Shown here piece by piece: positions 12,240 through 24,082 of a stretch of 64,000 nucleotides of DNA (positions within the stretch are counted from its first letter, which is position 1; each line of letters opens with the position of its first letter). Both the position numbers and the translations under genes were made by a program. Source of the stretch: Amphiura filiformis (lineage: Eukaryota; Echinodermata; Ophiuroidea; Amphilepidida; Amphiuridae); the NCBI RefSeq assembly GCF_039555335.1, contig NC_092640.1, positions 42,226,599 to 42,290,598 on the forward strand. The letters are read 5' to 3'. The notes under the pieces are model-generated. The model was given only the letters and a program-made list of their open reading frames with translations. It searched no databases and had not been told where the DNA came from.

Positions 12240-13822
12240 ACCCTTCCTATTCAAACACTTGATGAGTTCCAATCTCCGGCTCTTTTTAATATTGACCCTG
12301 ACTATGATTAATTTTAATTAAAAATTATTGACAAAATATATAGTATGGTATGGCTATACCCCTGATTTGGTTCAGGAATTCTTGAGTTATGATCCGTACC
12401 GTGAGGTGTCAGGTATACTGCGGGTCAGCATGGTCAGAGGGGAGCATTACACCACAATATCGAGACAGATAAAGCTGACACACAAGAGGAATGGTATGGG
12501 TTCTATTAATATAAATGCAACTATTGGCTTCTTTCACTAATTTCCAAGAACAATGTATTAACATTAGAAATAATCCGCAGTTTTTAGTTAAATGGCTAAA
12601 ACTGGATTCCCCATCTTAATTTAAAATGACAATTTGTGATTTTTTCCCGAAAAATTTCATTTAATGATCCGATACGCTCGTACAGACTCCTTTTGAAATG
12701 AAAATTGAGAAATGAAAGGGGAAAGTGCAAAAATTGAGGCTAGCAGTTTGTTTACGTCCATAAGGTAATGTAAAACGGAAAACAAAATTCAGAACCCACC
12801 ACGGGGGAAAATACATTGAACATTGAAAATGTCAAAGCTAAATTGAAAAGAGAAAAACACATCAATCATCTATAAATGTATTTAAAGAGGTAAACATGGT
12901 AAATAAGACAAATATTTACAAGGTTTTTATCGTAGCTGCTATTTTTGACACATAATAAATATAATATACTGATAGGGACATATGTATTTCCAAAAGTGAT
13001 CCTAGAGTTGTCAAAGATCACACTTTAAAATAGTATTTAGTTTCTATTTATACGAGTAAGGCATGATGAAAAAGACACTATATATCACAAAATTGATACA
13101 TGCAATGACAATATAAAATTGCCCCGTGAGATTTTTATAAATGTTTTGAATTCGGAATTCTTTTTAAATTTGATAAAACTGAGTCTTAAAGAGATAACTG
13201 AAATGAACTAGGAAACTGAAAGAATCACGATCTATGAAATTGGCTTGCTGCTGTGCCTGAAGTCTACATCTAAATGCATGTCAAATTTGTAAGTGAAAAT
13301 GAACGCGTTGGTACGGGTCGAAAAAAAAACTTATTTCATATTTTATATAATACCGTGACTTGAACACGAACATAAGTCTAAAAGTCCTCTTTTTGCGGTT
13401 GTATGTGTTATCATACCAAATCCATTTAAATCGGTAATACATGAACAAGTTCACGCAATGTTAACACTGTGCGGAAGATCTACAGTATGGGACATCTAAG
13501 ATCACGTTTTTACGCTTTCTGAGGACTTCGTTTCGAGGACGAAATCCTAATCCTTGTTATGTCGGTGTGCTATTCAGATATAGTTCTCGCAAGTATAACT
13601 TATAGCAAACGCACTCGACAAACACATCCGACCCTTCAAAATCACATCCATTCATCCCATCCATCCCTCACACACTCACCCCCACACACCAACATTCATT
13701 ACAATTCATGGCACAGCTGGGTCTGCTAAATCAACATACACAAATTGAATTAATTTTTATTAATAATTCGCAGACAAAAAGGTACAAAAAGAGTAGGGGT
13801 ATTCCTCATACCTGCACAATAA
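12240..13822. mobile_element. Copy A-specific insertion in the second visible intron
   Basis: Copy B passes from the sequence equal to 12180-12240 straight to that equal to 13823 onward (45100-45160), so about 1.6 kb is extra here or lost there. A repeat inside it, about 13008-13290, recurs at 63789-64000. Clear inverted ends were not found, so class and borders are uncertain. Confidence 0.5.
13008..13290 (+). repeat. Dispersed repeat, member 1
   Basis: Matches 63789-64000 in the same orientation from TTGTCAAAGAT onward. This copy has about 95 extra bases in the middle (around 13122-13210). The other copy runs off the window end, so full length is unknown. Confidence 0.8.
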
Positions 13823-14831
13823 CACCATCCCCAAACACGCTTCTTTTGCCCACTTTTTATGCACTAGGTTGACTTTTTCATACAGCAAAAGAATTTTCAT
13901 TCAATCAGTCGCTGAATGGTTTGCGATTGAAGTACAAACCAAGTATCATTATCCATCACGTTCCAATCGGGTTGATATCGTTGAAGTTGTTGCTCTGTCG
14001 ATTTCAGTTATTATTTTGGCTTTAAATATCATCATCAGTTCTCGGAATGAAGCATGCTTTATTACCAGGACTCTGGCTAAGATAGCAATGATCAGTGACA
14101 ATGGCCTTGTTACTTGTTTATAACACTCATATAACAAGGCGCTAGGCCATTGAAGAGTTTTGCATATAAATTTGATCTCTTCAAACGTGATGCGTTTTGC
14201 ATGCGTAACGATTTCCGGAAATGACTTTTAAGTGAGAAGGAAAGCAATACCAGATAGGCAGGTCAATCTCAGGCAAAAAAAACTACCGCTTTCTCCTACC
14301 AGAACCAAACTTGGCACATTATGTTGCTTGGCTTAATAGGACAAAAAAAAAAGCCCACGGGCCACCTCGATTTTTCCCTTAAATCCAAGATCACGAAGTG
14401 TACAAAAATCATTATAAAACCAGTATCCCAGTGAATGCACCGCTTCAGTGTTTTAAAGCATGTGAGGATACGGAGAGTCACATTGGTAGATGAATAGATT
14501 AGTCGCGAGTCAAATTTACCGCAAAGTAAATAAGTCACTTAGCTGGTTCTTATGGTGTTGTGCACCCTTAATGTTATTGTGTGTTCATCTGGGTGTTCAC
14601 TGTTCATAGGATGTGAACGATGTAGTTAATCATTTTCCCCATCATGCTTTTGGTAGTAGGGGAGTAGAAAAAAAGTAGTAACATTGAGTAGAAAACAGAT
14701 TAAGAGATTTAACTACCGGTTTAAAGTTTGTCAGTTGCAGTATTATTAAGCCTTCTATGTTACAAACTATTTCAAGTTCTGTTAAAATCACATTTTACTT
14801 AACGTGACCTTATTTGTTTTTCAATTTGCAG
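13823..14831 (+). other. Intron sequence before the last GTPase exon, copy A
   Basis: Shared in part with 45150-45560 and 46530-47006. It ends in a pyrimidine-rich run and TTTGCAG. No other coding sequence is recognised. Confidence 0.6.
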
Positions 14832-15244
14832 GAAGAAACGATAGAGAAGGTCATATAAGATGGGCGGATGGCTTCCTATTAATATACAGCATCACGGACA
14901 GAAAAAGTTTTGAAGACATTGTACAAATCAAAAACCATCTCGATGAAATCAAGAAAGCCAGAAATGTTTCTTTAGTAATCATTGGTAACAAAAATGACTT
15001 GGATCACATTCGTGAAGTGACGGTGGAAGAAGGCGAAAAATGCGCCCAAGATCTAGCATGTGCTTTCTTTGAGAGCTCCGCTTGTTCCGGAGATGAGAAC
15101 ATACGTGAAGCCTTTCATGAACTCTACAGAGAGGTTAGAAGAAGAAAAGCCATAGAGAATGGGAAAGGAAGGCGAAGAAGCTCTATCCAACAGATGAAAC
15201 AGGTTTTGAATAAAACTTTTACAAAGATTAACAATAGGCAATAG
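14832..15244 (+). pseudogene. Last GTPase exon, copy A, with 4-base deletion
   Basis: Begins after TTTGCAG and stops at TAG 15242-15244. Beyond the lesion near 14844 it is open and keeps [27 protein letters not shown] (G4), FESSAC (G5) and an Arg/Lys-rich tail. In the frame demanded by the preceding exon the deletion leads to an early stop. The rest of the frame is undamaged, so the lesion is recent or artefactual. Confidence 0.82.
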
Positions 15245-16689
15245 ACCTGTTTTGGAATCCAATGGAGATGTATTTACTTCGTTTACCATGAAGTTTATCC
15301 TGACGCTAAAGTGACACGATGAAAAATAACAGAAAGAACGGAAACAGTATTTCGATATAGGATTTTTACGAATTTAAGATCAATATAATTATATGAGAAA
15401 CATAATATTTACCATGCTGACCATGGATAACAATACACATTATATTAACCAGCCATGTACACTATTATAAATCCTAATTGATAAATTCGTGAGGGAGATC
15501 ACTGCACGGAGGCTACCTTTACAACTGTGGGTGCCAGTGTCTGGAGAGTGGCCCATATAGCACACATTTGGGTATGAGGCTGAGCTGATATGGATGGAAA
15601 GTTGTCCAGATGCAGCAAGAGAAACGTTTGTGTACACCTTAGCGCCCAATCGATCTTCATATCAGAATCACAATACAGCAACTGCTATGGATGGAATGTT
15701 GTGGAATGCGAAACTATTGTATTCCTGATACTGGGTGAGGCAGAAAAACACGTTTAACGTGTACGTTTAGAATATTTAAACTGCGCACAAAAGGTGTCGC
15801 TACGCTTAATTATATAAGAAACAATTTCTAGATGAAATTAACATAAATGCAAGTTACATGTTTTATAATTAAATGGTGACAAAAACTAAAATAATTGTGC
15901 ATTTTGATGACGCATATTTTGTTGTGAATTGACAAAATAATATAATACGTCATATATACATCACGACGTAATGAATAATTAATCCAATAATAAATCGAAT
16001 TGCCAACAAAATTAAAATACTCTAAAAGAATTATGGCAGAGGTTGGATTTTGGTAGCCTATTTTGTTTTACACAACTGGTGCAATTTACAATGTCAGATG
16101 TTGTTACTTTCTGTCACAGTGATTTATTATGTGCGAAAAGATGATTTTGACAACTTTAAATAATGCGTGCTTTATGAGAGTTTTAATGTATCAAAGTGCA
16201 GTTTTTTAACTCTTTTTTTTCTTACATACTGAGCCATTGCCACAGAACGCAACGGAGTCTGACATTGTGAATTGGACCAGGTGTATAATACAAAATAACC
16301 AACCATTAACCGTTAGAATGTTTTTAAATTAATTTTCGTCAACATCACAACTTTTCGATTCATTTTCAAATGTCTTGGGGGAACTTGAAACTTGTGAACC
16401 CGTATTTCATTTCATTTTTACAAGTTTCTCAAGTCCAATGAATTAAGATTTCATGTTAAGAATGTGCAAGATGTTACTTTGTAAGATTGTTTTTGAAAAT
16501 AAAACAAAATGGCGGATACATAATCTCCTAGTGTGAAGTGCATCGTTAATAGGGGCAGTGCGTAAGTTATATAAACTGGGCTCAAAAAGAAACTTATACG
16601 TTTTTACAAGGTCATATCTTAAAATCCTGTGCATAAAAATGAACCAAATTGCACACAGGATTACTTCAATGCTCTACTCTAAACACTGC
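15245..16689. other. 3' flank of copy A and start of the spacer
   Basis: Homology to copy B continues to about 15575 and then stops. The remainder is AT-rich, without recognisable genes. Confidence 0.6.
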
Positions 16690-17060
16690 TGAGTAACCAA
16701 ACAGTTGTCCAGCTGACACAACAGCAAAATGCACTGACATGGAACAGCTTCTTGGACATTCACAGCCCAATAATTGGCACCCAACACATGGAAATCTGTG
16801 AGTAAGTGGAATAGTGTGAAACAAGACCTGTTTCCTGAAAAATAAAGTGTGTGAAAAGCAGAAGCAGCCCCGTTTCACAATATTCCACTTACTCTATTCC
16901 ACTTACTCTTAAGAAATAATCACCTGTGTAAGGATCTTGTACGCATTCTCACAGATTTCATTTGCTGGGTGCCAATTATTCGCCTGTAAAAGTGGTCCAG
17001 GAAGCTGTTCGGTGTTAGTGCATTTTGCTGTTGTGTCAGTTGCACAACTGACAGCTGGGT
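16690..17060. repeat. Inverted repeat in the spacer
   Basis: Two arms of roughly 100 bases face each other (about 16696-16803 and 16950-17050). They share CAACAGCAAAATGCACTGAC and the segment around GGTGCCAATTATT in inverted form. Inner parts also pair (GTAAGTGGAATA with TATTCCACTTAC). Probably a decayed foldback element. Confidence 0.6.
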
Positions 17061-17440
17061 TTTGACTGATGGGGAACGAACCATGAAAGTGCTTCCTCAT
17101 TCGGAGGTTACGTAAAATCATCGGTTCCAAGTACAAAGAGAGGCGTAGCTGTCAGTTAGTTTTGAGAAGAGTAGATTATTATCCATTAAAACTGTCATAA
17201 TATGTCCCAGTGTTCTTTGGGTATTCGTGATCTAACTACAGATATGTGTCGAACAAAATCTACAATTACATTGTATTTTCAACTTGTAATCAATAATCTC
17301 TATATCCCATATTTATTTTGCTGCGATACCATCGGCTTACTGACTACTTTTGTTTTGATCAAAATCGTTGCATTTATAAATAGTTCACATGTCTGGTTTT
17401 TCAACTGACATGAATATTTAAGCTAGACTTGATAAACTAC
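17060..17440 (+). repeat. Local direct duplication, left member
   Basis: One diverged unit of the 120-bp minisatellite followed by about 250 bases of flank (from TGTCCCAGTG to GATAAACTAC). It matches about 19160-19540 in the same orientation. Confidence 0.7.
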
Positions 17441-17648
17441 GTCAAAATGTGAGTTTTCTGGGAATATATCCTTCGAGATTACTTGTAACAGCAGTCCTGT
17501 GTACAAAACTAATTTACAAGGATGGCAGACTTTGCCATTCACTAGTAAAACTGTTTTTGAAATCTTACATAGTAATTGTCAGAGTACAGATCATTACATT
17601 TTATCATAGAAAGTTGTAAACTCTGCAACAAGTGAACATGTAAAGCAC

Positions 17649-18071
17649 ATGTTACTACCTGTGGCATGCACTCTTGTTTCAGTCAGTTATATAAATGTAC
17701 ACGAGACCTTTCCAATTCGCGACCTATATCGCTGGCATAGATTCAGGCTATCTAAACACCTCTGTTTGTTGGGTATCAAAGACCTATCACACCCAAAAGA
17801 ATACAATTTGAGTGAAATTGTTCAAGTGATGTGTCAGCCAGTGAGCATGGTGAGAGTAAATAGTGGGGCACTGTTTAACATACAAATCCATTGCGTGAAG
17901 AGCTTTCAGACTGTCAGAGGAGAGAACATTTCCTTGCTCGTTTTGGAGATAGGAAGTAAGGTTGATCGTATATTTGTTTTGTCATTTGTAAATATATCTG
18001 ATATCGAGGAATTTGAATGGATATTAAGGAGCGTGAAGAGTGGTTATAGAGAAATGCACTTGATAGCTTAA
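17649..18071 (+). CDS. Unrecognised 140-codon open frame
   Basis: This is the longest spacer frame not made of repeats. The predicted product has a mixed composition with a hydrophobic N-terminus, and a C-terminal half rich in alternating hydrophobic residues (ISLLVLEIGSK, RIFVLSFVNISDIEEFEWIL). I recognise no family. It sits between two members of a local duplication and has no obvious splice partner, promoter or poly(A) signal. It could be an exon or a degraded gene fragment, but chance is the simpler reading. Confidence 0.2.
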   Translation: MLLPVACTLVSVSYINVHETFPIRDLYRWHRFRLSKHLCLLGIKDLSHPKEYNLSEIVQVMCQPVSMVRVNSGALFNIQIHCVKSFQTVRGENISLLVLEIGSKVDRIFVLSFVNISDIEEFEWILRSVKSGYREMHLIA

Positions 18072-18114
18072 TGGGGCACAAGGCCATGTATCCTGTTCAT
18101 TCATGGCAAATGCT

Positions 18115-18215
18115 GGGTTTTAACTGATGAGGAAATGCTTCCTCATTCGAAGGGGACATAAACCGTCGGCTGTAAGTACAAGGTCACACGTAGCTGTCAG
18201 TTTTATTGAAAAGAG
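18115..18215 (+). repeat. Diverged solitary unit of the 120-bp minisatellite
   Basis: Contains GAGGAAATGCTTCCTCATTC, AACCGTCGG and AGTACAAGGTCACACGTAGC, the same blocks as the array at 18819-19275. Confidence 0.7.
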
Positions 18216-18818
18216 TATATGTGACCGTCCACGGCGAATGAGCCGTAAATTCCTCCCCGGTCAATTTTGTTTTATTTCGTGTTTAAAAAATAAACATCAT
18301 AAACTTAAAAATGGTATATCATTTGTCTTCAAACGATATCCAGAAGCGGGGTTATGGTTTGTTAAACTTTGCTCCGTCAACAAAATTGTAGCTTTTTACG
18401 TTTTTACATGTGTCTCTTTTTCCACATTGCTGGCAATAAATATCAAACAGTAATAATTGGCGGTCATTTCAAATCATCCCCAAGTCAACGAGGTTTAAGA
18501 AAGTTCTCTCATTGTTAATTGTTGGTTATGAATACCTGTACAAAATACAATGCCTGGTAACCCACCACTTGAAGAGGATTTAGCAAAAGCAAACAAAGAC
18601 CAGAGCTATTAAAAGTTCTATAGCCATCTAAGGTAGAAGCTTATTATCCACTTCAACAATAGGATTATTGATTAGTTTTGACTATCAAAATGAGACGGAT
18701 GTCGGGCCAGCTTAAGTTACCGATGAATACGACCTGCGTACACATTTTACATCGCAACTCAGAATACAATTTAGGGAATTTACGGCTCATTTGTGCTGCC
18801 GGGTCACATATTATTATC

Positions 18819-19275
18819 CCCTGATATGGAAACGAACCATGGAAGTGGTTCAGAGGGGACGTAAAACCGTCGGTTCTAAGTACAAGGTCATGCGTAGTTG
18901 TCAGTTTTATTATGAAGAGTAGATTATTATCCACGAACCATGGAAGCTTCCTCATTCGAAGGGGACGTAAAACCGTTTGTTCTAAGTACAAGGTCAAGGG
19001 TAGCTATCAGTTTTATTGAGAAGAGTAGATTATTATCCCCTGATGAGGAAACGAACCATGGAAGTGCTTCCTCATTCGGAGGGGACGTAAAACCGTCGGT
19101 TCTAAGTACAAGGTCACGCGTAGCTGTGAGTTTTATTGAGAAGAGTAGATTATTATCCCCTGATGGGAAAACGAACCACGGAAGTGCTTCCTCATTTGGA
19201 GGGGCCGTAAAACCGTCGGTTCTAAGTACAAAGAATCGCGTACCTGTCAATTACTTTTGAGAAAAGTAGATTAAT
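18819..19275 (+). repeat. Minisatellite, unit about 106-120 bp
   Basis: Four tandem units start near 18819, 18931, 19037 and 19157. Each carries ACGAACCATGGAAG, GGGGACGTAAAACCGT, TAAGTACAAGGTCA and a GAAGAGTAGATTATTAT end. Because the full unit is a multiple of three, long open frames (106-110 codons) run through it on both strands. They are repeat artefacts. Confidence 0.88.
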
Positions 19276-19540
19276 ATCACCTGACTTTCACAATTTGTCC
19301 CAGTGCTTTTTGGGTATTCGTGATCTTGCTAAACATATACGAAATATGTCGAACAAATATATACAATTACATTATTTTTGCAAAGTGTAACCAACAATCT
19401 CTATGTCTCATATTTATTTTGCTGCGATACCATCGGCTTACTGGCTGCTTTTGTTTTAATCAAAATTGTTGCATTTATTCACATTATCTGGTTTTCCAGC
19501 TGACATGAATATTTAAGCTAGATTTTAAACTACTTTGCGT
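19276..19540 (+). repeat. Local direct duplication, right member
   Basis: Matches 17190-17440, including the shared block TTTTGCTGCGATACCATCGG. It follows the minisatellite exactly as the left member follows its single unit, so array unit and flank were duplicated together. Confidence 0.72.
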
Positions 19541-19782
19541 TTCTTTTAGCATGGTATATCTCTGCAGATGCATTATGTTGTTTTGCATGTATACCTGTAA
19601 CTTAAATGTATGCTATGATCAGATTAGCAATATAAATTTGCATATTATGGTAATAATTATGTAGATGATATCTTATCCAGATTTGATTTTACAATTGCAA
19701 TACTTTTATACATAATTATACAAAATATACTTCAGCTTTTTTTCTATTACAGCATTTTTAAATGAACTACTGTTTTCATCAC

Positions 19783-20270
19783 ACTACATTGCATTGGCTA
19801 ACATTGCATTACATTGCATTACATTGTATTGCATTGTTGTATTGCATTGCATTATTGCATTGCATTGCATTGCATTTGCATTGCATTGCATTGCATTACA
19901 TTGTATTGCATTGCATTGCATTACATTGCGATGCATTGCATTGTATTGTATTGTATTGTATTGTATTGTATTGTATTCTATTGTATTCTATTGTATTGCA
20001 CCGTACTTGCATTGCATATACATTGTATTCATTTGCATGCATTGCATTGTATTGTATTGTATGGCATGTCATGGCATCGCATGGCATGGCATTGCATTAC
20101 ATTGCATTACATTACATTAAACTACATTACATTACATTACATTACATTGGATGGCATTGCATTGTATTGCACTACAATACTTATCATTACATTCCATTGC
20201 ATTTGCGTTGCATTGCTTTACATTACAATATATTACACTACATTTCATCACATACAATACAAATCATTAT
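19783..20270. repeat. Pentanucleotide satellite (TTGCA/TTGTA/TTACA)n
   Basis: About 490 bases of ATTGC-type pentamers occur in blocks (TTGCA, then TTGTA, TTCTA, TTACA), suggesting successive local expansions. Long open frames rich in Cys, Ile, Leu and His (up to 242 codons) result only from this repetition. Confidence 0.95.
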
Positions 20271-20299
20271 TTATTACAATAAACTGCCCTACACTACAC

Positions 20300-22154
20300 G
20301 TCATCTTATTCGCCTCACCCTTCTTCTTCTCCGCCTTCACTGCCTCCTCCTCCTCTCATTCTGCTCGGATGGCTTTGAAGCTCGGATAGCAAAAGAATGT
20401 GCTGTTTGTTGTTGTTTTTGTTGTTTTGTGAGCAGGTGTACATGTGAAGTAACTCTAGTTAACATTGATTTATGTTATATCCACCGGTAAGCCCATTTCC
20501 TCGTGCAATGTATGTCACTACTTTATAGTTCCTTGCGAAAGCGAAAAACACTAAACAGGAAAGTCAAACTTGCGTGCAATGTAATTTTACCACACCCCGC
20601 AAACCCTGTTTGTCAAGATTTGTCTCGATTAACATCAGCATATTGACTCCTGACAGCATGGGAATGTTTTTACTGATATATGCATCTTCTTTTGTTTGTT
20701 GCTTACTTCGTTTGTTTGCTCACGTTGTTTACTTCCTTTGCTTTACCACCTCTCTGTTTGTCACGTGAAGCATGCCAAACAAATTGTAGATTTTAAAAGG
20801 TTACAAAAAAGTTGAATTCAAAAGAGTTCTTTGCATGCAGTGCAAGTATCGCCTGTGAAAAGTGATGGAATCGTGGACACTGGATTCTAACTATGAAATT
20901 AATGTGATAGTCAGAAACATTTGCTTTTAACTAGATCATAAATATCGAAACATGATACGTTGGTTATGTGTAAATTAAGCCGACCACCTATATTTGATGT
21001 TAAGGTACCGTTAAGAACTCAGTGACTTTTAAAGTATTGGGCTAACTGGGCTTTAGAAAACACAGATATCTAGACAAGTTCCAGGGAATTATAAAATAGC
21101 ACTTGAATGGCCGTTTTGATCATATAATATGGATCCAAATATAAAAAGATAATTCTTATTTGGTTACTTTTTGGTTTCACTGAAGAGAGCCATAAAATTT
21201 AAATAAATTATTTTGCTAATTAATATCCTATCGAAGGTCCACCTAACGTTCTTACTCTCTAAATTCCAAAGAGTGAAAAAGTCAATCCTCCTCGGAGTGA
21301 CTCTTCGGGTCAATCGAAAAGATTGACATTTAAATTTACCAAGAGTGAAAATCACATATTTTCCTCCATACGAGTAAAATTTTCACTCTGCAAAGAGTGA
21401 AATTTCAGTCTTTTAGAGTGAAATTTTCAATCTTTTCACAGAGTGTTCCCTCAGCACAATCTCTCTCGATTGAAGATGATAATAATGATGATGATGTTGT
21501 TGTTGCTATTGTTGTTGCTGTTGTTCACGATTATGTTGATATCATGATGATGATGTTACTGTTCTTATGTTCATATTTTTCTTATTGCTGCTAATAAATT
21601 TAAATTCAATTCGTTTTTAAAGAACAAAATACAGAAACGGCTGAAACGCGGCCTTAAGAGTTTAAAAGTTTACACCAAAGAATGTAAATACCCCATTAAT
21701 GTCATGTTCTATGTTAAGCATGAAGTACTCTTAGTTAAAATTATACACGACATGCTCTCAAAGCGAATGCCGATCACCGTCACGAGAACATACTTAACAA
21801 TAAAGTTAAGCATATTGATGTCCATAGCATTTACTTTAGATTTCAATTACACCGTCATACCTCTCCGAACATGATCGGTACACTATTTTACCCGAGTCGA
21901 GCAGAATTAAAAATCGGTAATGTGTGCTTGTTGTAAATATTTGTAGCAATTTTATTTAACATAGCATTTAAATAAGAAATAATACAGTATTTACTTTAAA
22001 AAAACAGAGGCAGATTCCAACCATAGCTCAACATACCATAATGTCGAACGTGTTGGTGCTACATCATTAAATAGTGCACATAATATTTACATGCCTTTCA
22101 TATATCGGTTAGGAGAATGTCGGGATTATGTTCGCGGTTAACGGTTTTAAAAGC
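20300..22154. other. Spacer, no gene seen
   Basis: No coding region recognised. It includes a possible decayed MITE at about 21247-21450, where GAGTGAAA and TTTCACTC motifs recur in both orientations, and a short GAT/GTT-rich run at 21473-21560. Confidence 0.5.
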
Positions 22155-22158
22155 TTAA

Positions 22159-22458
22159 AGGGGCATTGTGAGATTTTATAAAACGTACTCCCTCTATTTT
22201 GTATGAAATGGAAGCTTAAGCTGTCGTCTTTTTTGTGAAATTTCGTGTTTTTGTTCCGGATCCGGAGCTAAATTCCGCAACCTACGTATAGCGCTAAGCA
22301 CAAGATAAGAGTAACGCAGCGCTCACTAAATGTCTTTTATTTTTTCCATAGACTTTTTTCCTGTAAATTACCACTGGGATGGTTTTTAGGGATCCTATTC
22401 ATCAAAATAAAGCGAAATTTTCTCATCTGATTTGCCCTTGAAATCTCCCAGAGCCACT
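22159..22458. mobile_element. TTAA-flanked MITE
   Basis: About 300 bases with inverted ends (AGGGGCATTGTGAGATTT versus AGTGGCTCTGGGAGATTT) between two TTAA tetranucleotides (22155-22158 and 22459-22462). A TTAA duplication is typical of piggyBac and Kolobok elements. No coding capacity. Confidence 0.7.
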
Positions 22459-22462
22459 TTAA

Positions 22463-22924
22463 AAGCAATACTCGTGGGAACTATTATGAAAGTTTTTCAT
22501 GGAAATGCTATTAGAGGTTCATAAGGTTTTTCTTTTTTGGCGCAATAAGTGGGTTAATTACAAATTAATTAAACTTGAAAAAGTGATTCTGCTCTCGCAC
22601 GTGTGTTCTATAATTTAAGACATGGTCTAAGATTTCGAATGGGACGAATAATGAATTTGACAAGCTTTTGCATTTGTTATATTTGCATAGAGAAGTCATA
22701 AGAATTTGTATAAGAATACCTAAGAAAACAATTCACAGAATTAACACAGTGATGGCTGCATTGGAGCAAATAATTAAGAGAGGTTAATAGAAAACAATAT
22801 GCTACTTAACATGCAAACTTAATCTAAATCTAAATCTAAACATAAATGGCCTACGATGAAAATACAAATATTTTTACGTCAATGCAGATTGAACTTTACA
22901 TTACATATTACATAGTGAAGTACA
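22463..22924. other. Spacer, no gene seen
   Basis: AT-rich sequence between two mobile elements with nothing recognisable. Confidence 0.5.
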
Positions 22925-22932
22925 GTCTAGTA

Positions 22933-24074
22933 CAGTGGCGGCTGGTGGTAGTTTTTTTACTTGGTGCAAATCGGCGCGAAGCGCCTCCCGGAGCACTTGT
23001 GCGACGCAAGGGGGGTGTCTGAGGGGGGATGTTTCCCCTCAGAAATTGAGAAATTTTGAAAAATAAAGTTAAAATGGTGCGATTTGGTGCATACTTTTAA
23101 GGTAAATTAAAAAAAAACCTGAACATAAATAGGTTAAAAACAAGATCCTTGATTCTTCAAATAAAACTTACCTAATATATTGTCATCATGTGTAGAAAAG
23201 CGATTTTGAAACAAATAGTCGACAGAAGTCATCTTGAAATTGAATAAATTTGGCTTGCAGAATACTAGTATATCTTGAGCTACACACTAGTCATGCTAGC
23301 TGGTATATTTATACTAGTTTCAATAGCATTTTTGGTGTATGATGCATGCATTAGCACACCAAAAATATATAGGGTGCAATAAGTTCTTGCTTAGTGCTTA
23401 GTAGGTCTGCATGAGGTTACATTATTATAAAGGTTTAGTTTGAACAATATTTTGACATAATTGTGGCACTGACTCACCCTGAATGATCACACACCATGAC
23501 ACTTCCATTAAACTTTAATCCAAAAACCTTGAAACCACAATAACTTTCTTACAATAAACCACAGATATTCCGATATCTGTGAATAAACAAGCTGATGATG
23601 TCTAGACTCCACAGAAACCTCAACTTTTTGACTGTTGAGTAAGGACATTCTTCTTGACTCTGTGGGCCACATAAGATGTTGAACTGTGTTGAAGATTATG
23701 AAAAAGTGGAGCGAACCTATTTTCTGCACCACGGTGTAGTGTAGGGGTCGCATAGAAGCTAATGGAAAAGCTTTTATAGTCATTGCATAGTGGGTTTATG
23801 TGGGAGAGATAGCAACTAGTGGAGCGAAACTGGAATCTGTACCATTTTGAGGTTGCCAGTTTACTTCTAATTATGCACTGGACAAAAACTTAAAAATCCC
23901 TATGATACATGGTTAAGACTCACAGAATAAGCCAGAATAGCCATTTTTAATGGAATTTGTAGGGTTTTATTGTTTTTTAAGTAACATGATAATTACATAT
24001 ATTTGATCACACTATTTTTTGGAATTCTAGGGTGGTGCGCTGCACCACCATAACCATATCAAGATCCGCCCCTG
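22933..24074. mobile_element. hAT-like non-autonomous DNA transposon
   Basis: The ends are CAGTGGCGGCT and, inverted, CAGGGGCGGAT. A perfect 8-base target duplication GTCTAGTA lies at 22925-22932 and 24075-24082. An 8-bp duplication and CAG termini are characteristic of hAT elements. The largest internal frame (91 codons, minus strand, 23508-23783) shows no transposase motif, so mobilisation in trans is likely. Confidence 0.82.
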
Positions 24075-24082
24075 GTCTAGTA

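Larger units (their letters stand above)
11182..15244 (+). pseudogene. RERG-like Ras-family GTPase, copy A (frameshifted)
   Basis: Three exons are visible: 11182-11238, 12101-12174 and 14832-15244. Intron phases match (2 bases + 18 codons + 1 base, then 2 bases + 24 codons ending in phase 0). The product would run from the VVRYLTKRFIYEYDPTL segment through the G3 motif DTAGQ, the G4 motif NKND and the G5-like SSAC to a basic C-terminus ending KINNRQ. There is no CAAX box, as expected for the RERG group (family knowledge). Compared with copy B, the last exon lacks four bases (CACA) ten bases after its start, so reading on from DTAGQ hits a stop within nine codons. No alternative AG nearby restores the frame. 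The P-loop exon is not in the window. It is either a recent pseudogene or an assembly error at one site. Confidence 0.8.
1..15575 (+). repeat. Segmental duplication, copy A
   Basis: This block matches 29462-49815 in the same order and orientation, through intergenic sequence, a small MITE, a SINE and three GTPase exons. Position 1 is already inside the homology (it corresponds to 29462), so the true left edge lies outside the window. Homology fades at about 15575, just after a stretch shared with 49740-49815. Most shared stretches differ only by scattered substitutions and short indels. Four large segments are present here and missing from the other copy: 843-1926, about 5801-7054, 7722-9155 and about 12240-13822. 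Confidence 0.93.

Noticed and set aside
14304-14531. 80-codon minus-strand frame in the copy A GTPase intron
   Set aside because: No family match, and copy B has a different structure at this place.
18665-19260. Frames of 106-110 codons with a repeated 40-residue pattern on both strands
   Set aside because: The tandem unit is near 120 bp, a multiple of three, so frames stay open by repetition, on both strands alike.
19762-20490. Long open frames (up to 242 codons) rich in Cys, Ile, Leu and His
   Set aside because: They are products of the ATTGC-type pentamer satellite, open in several frames at once.
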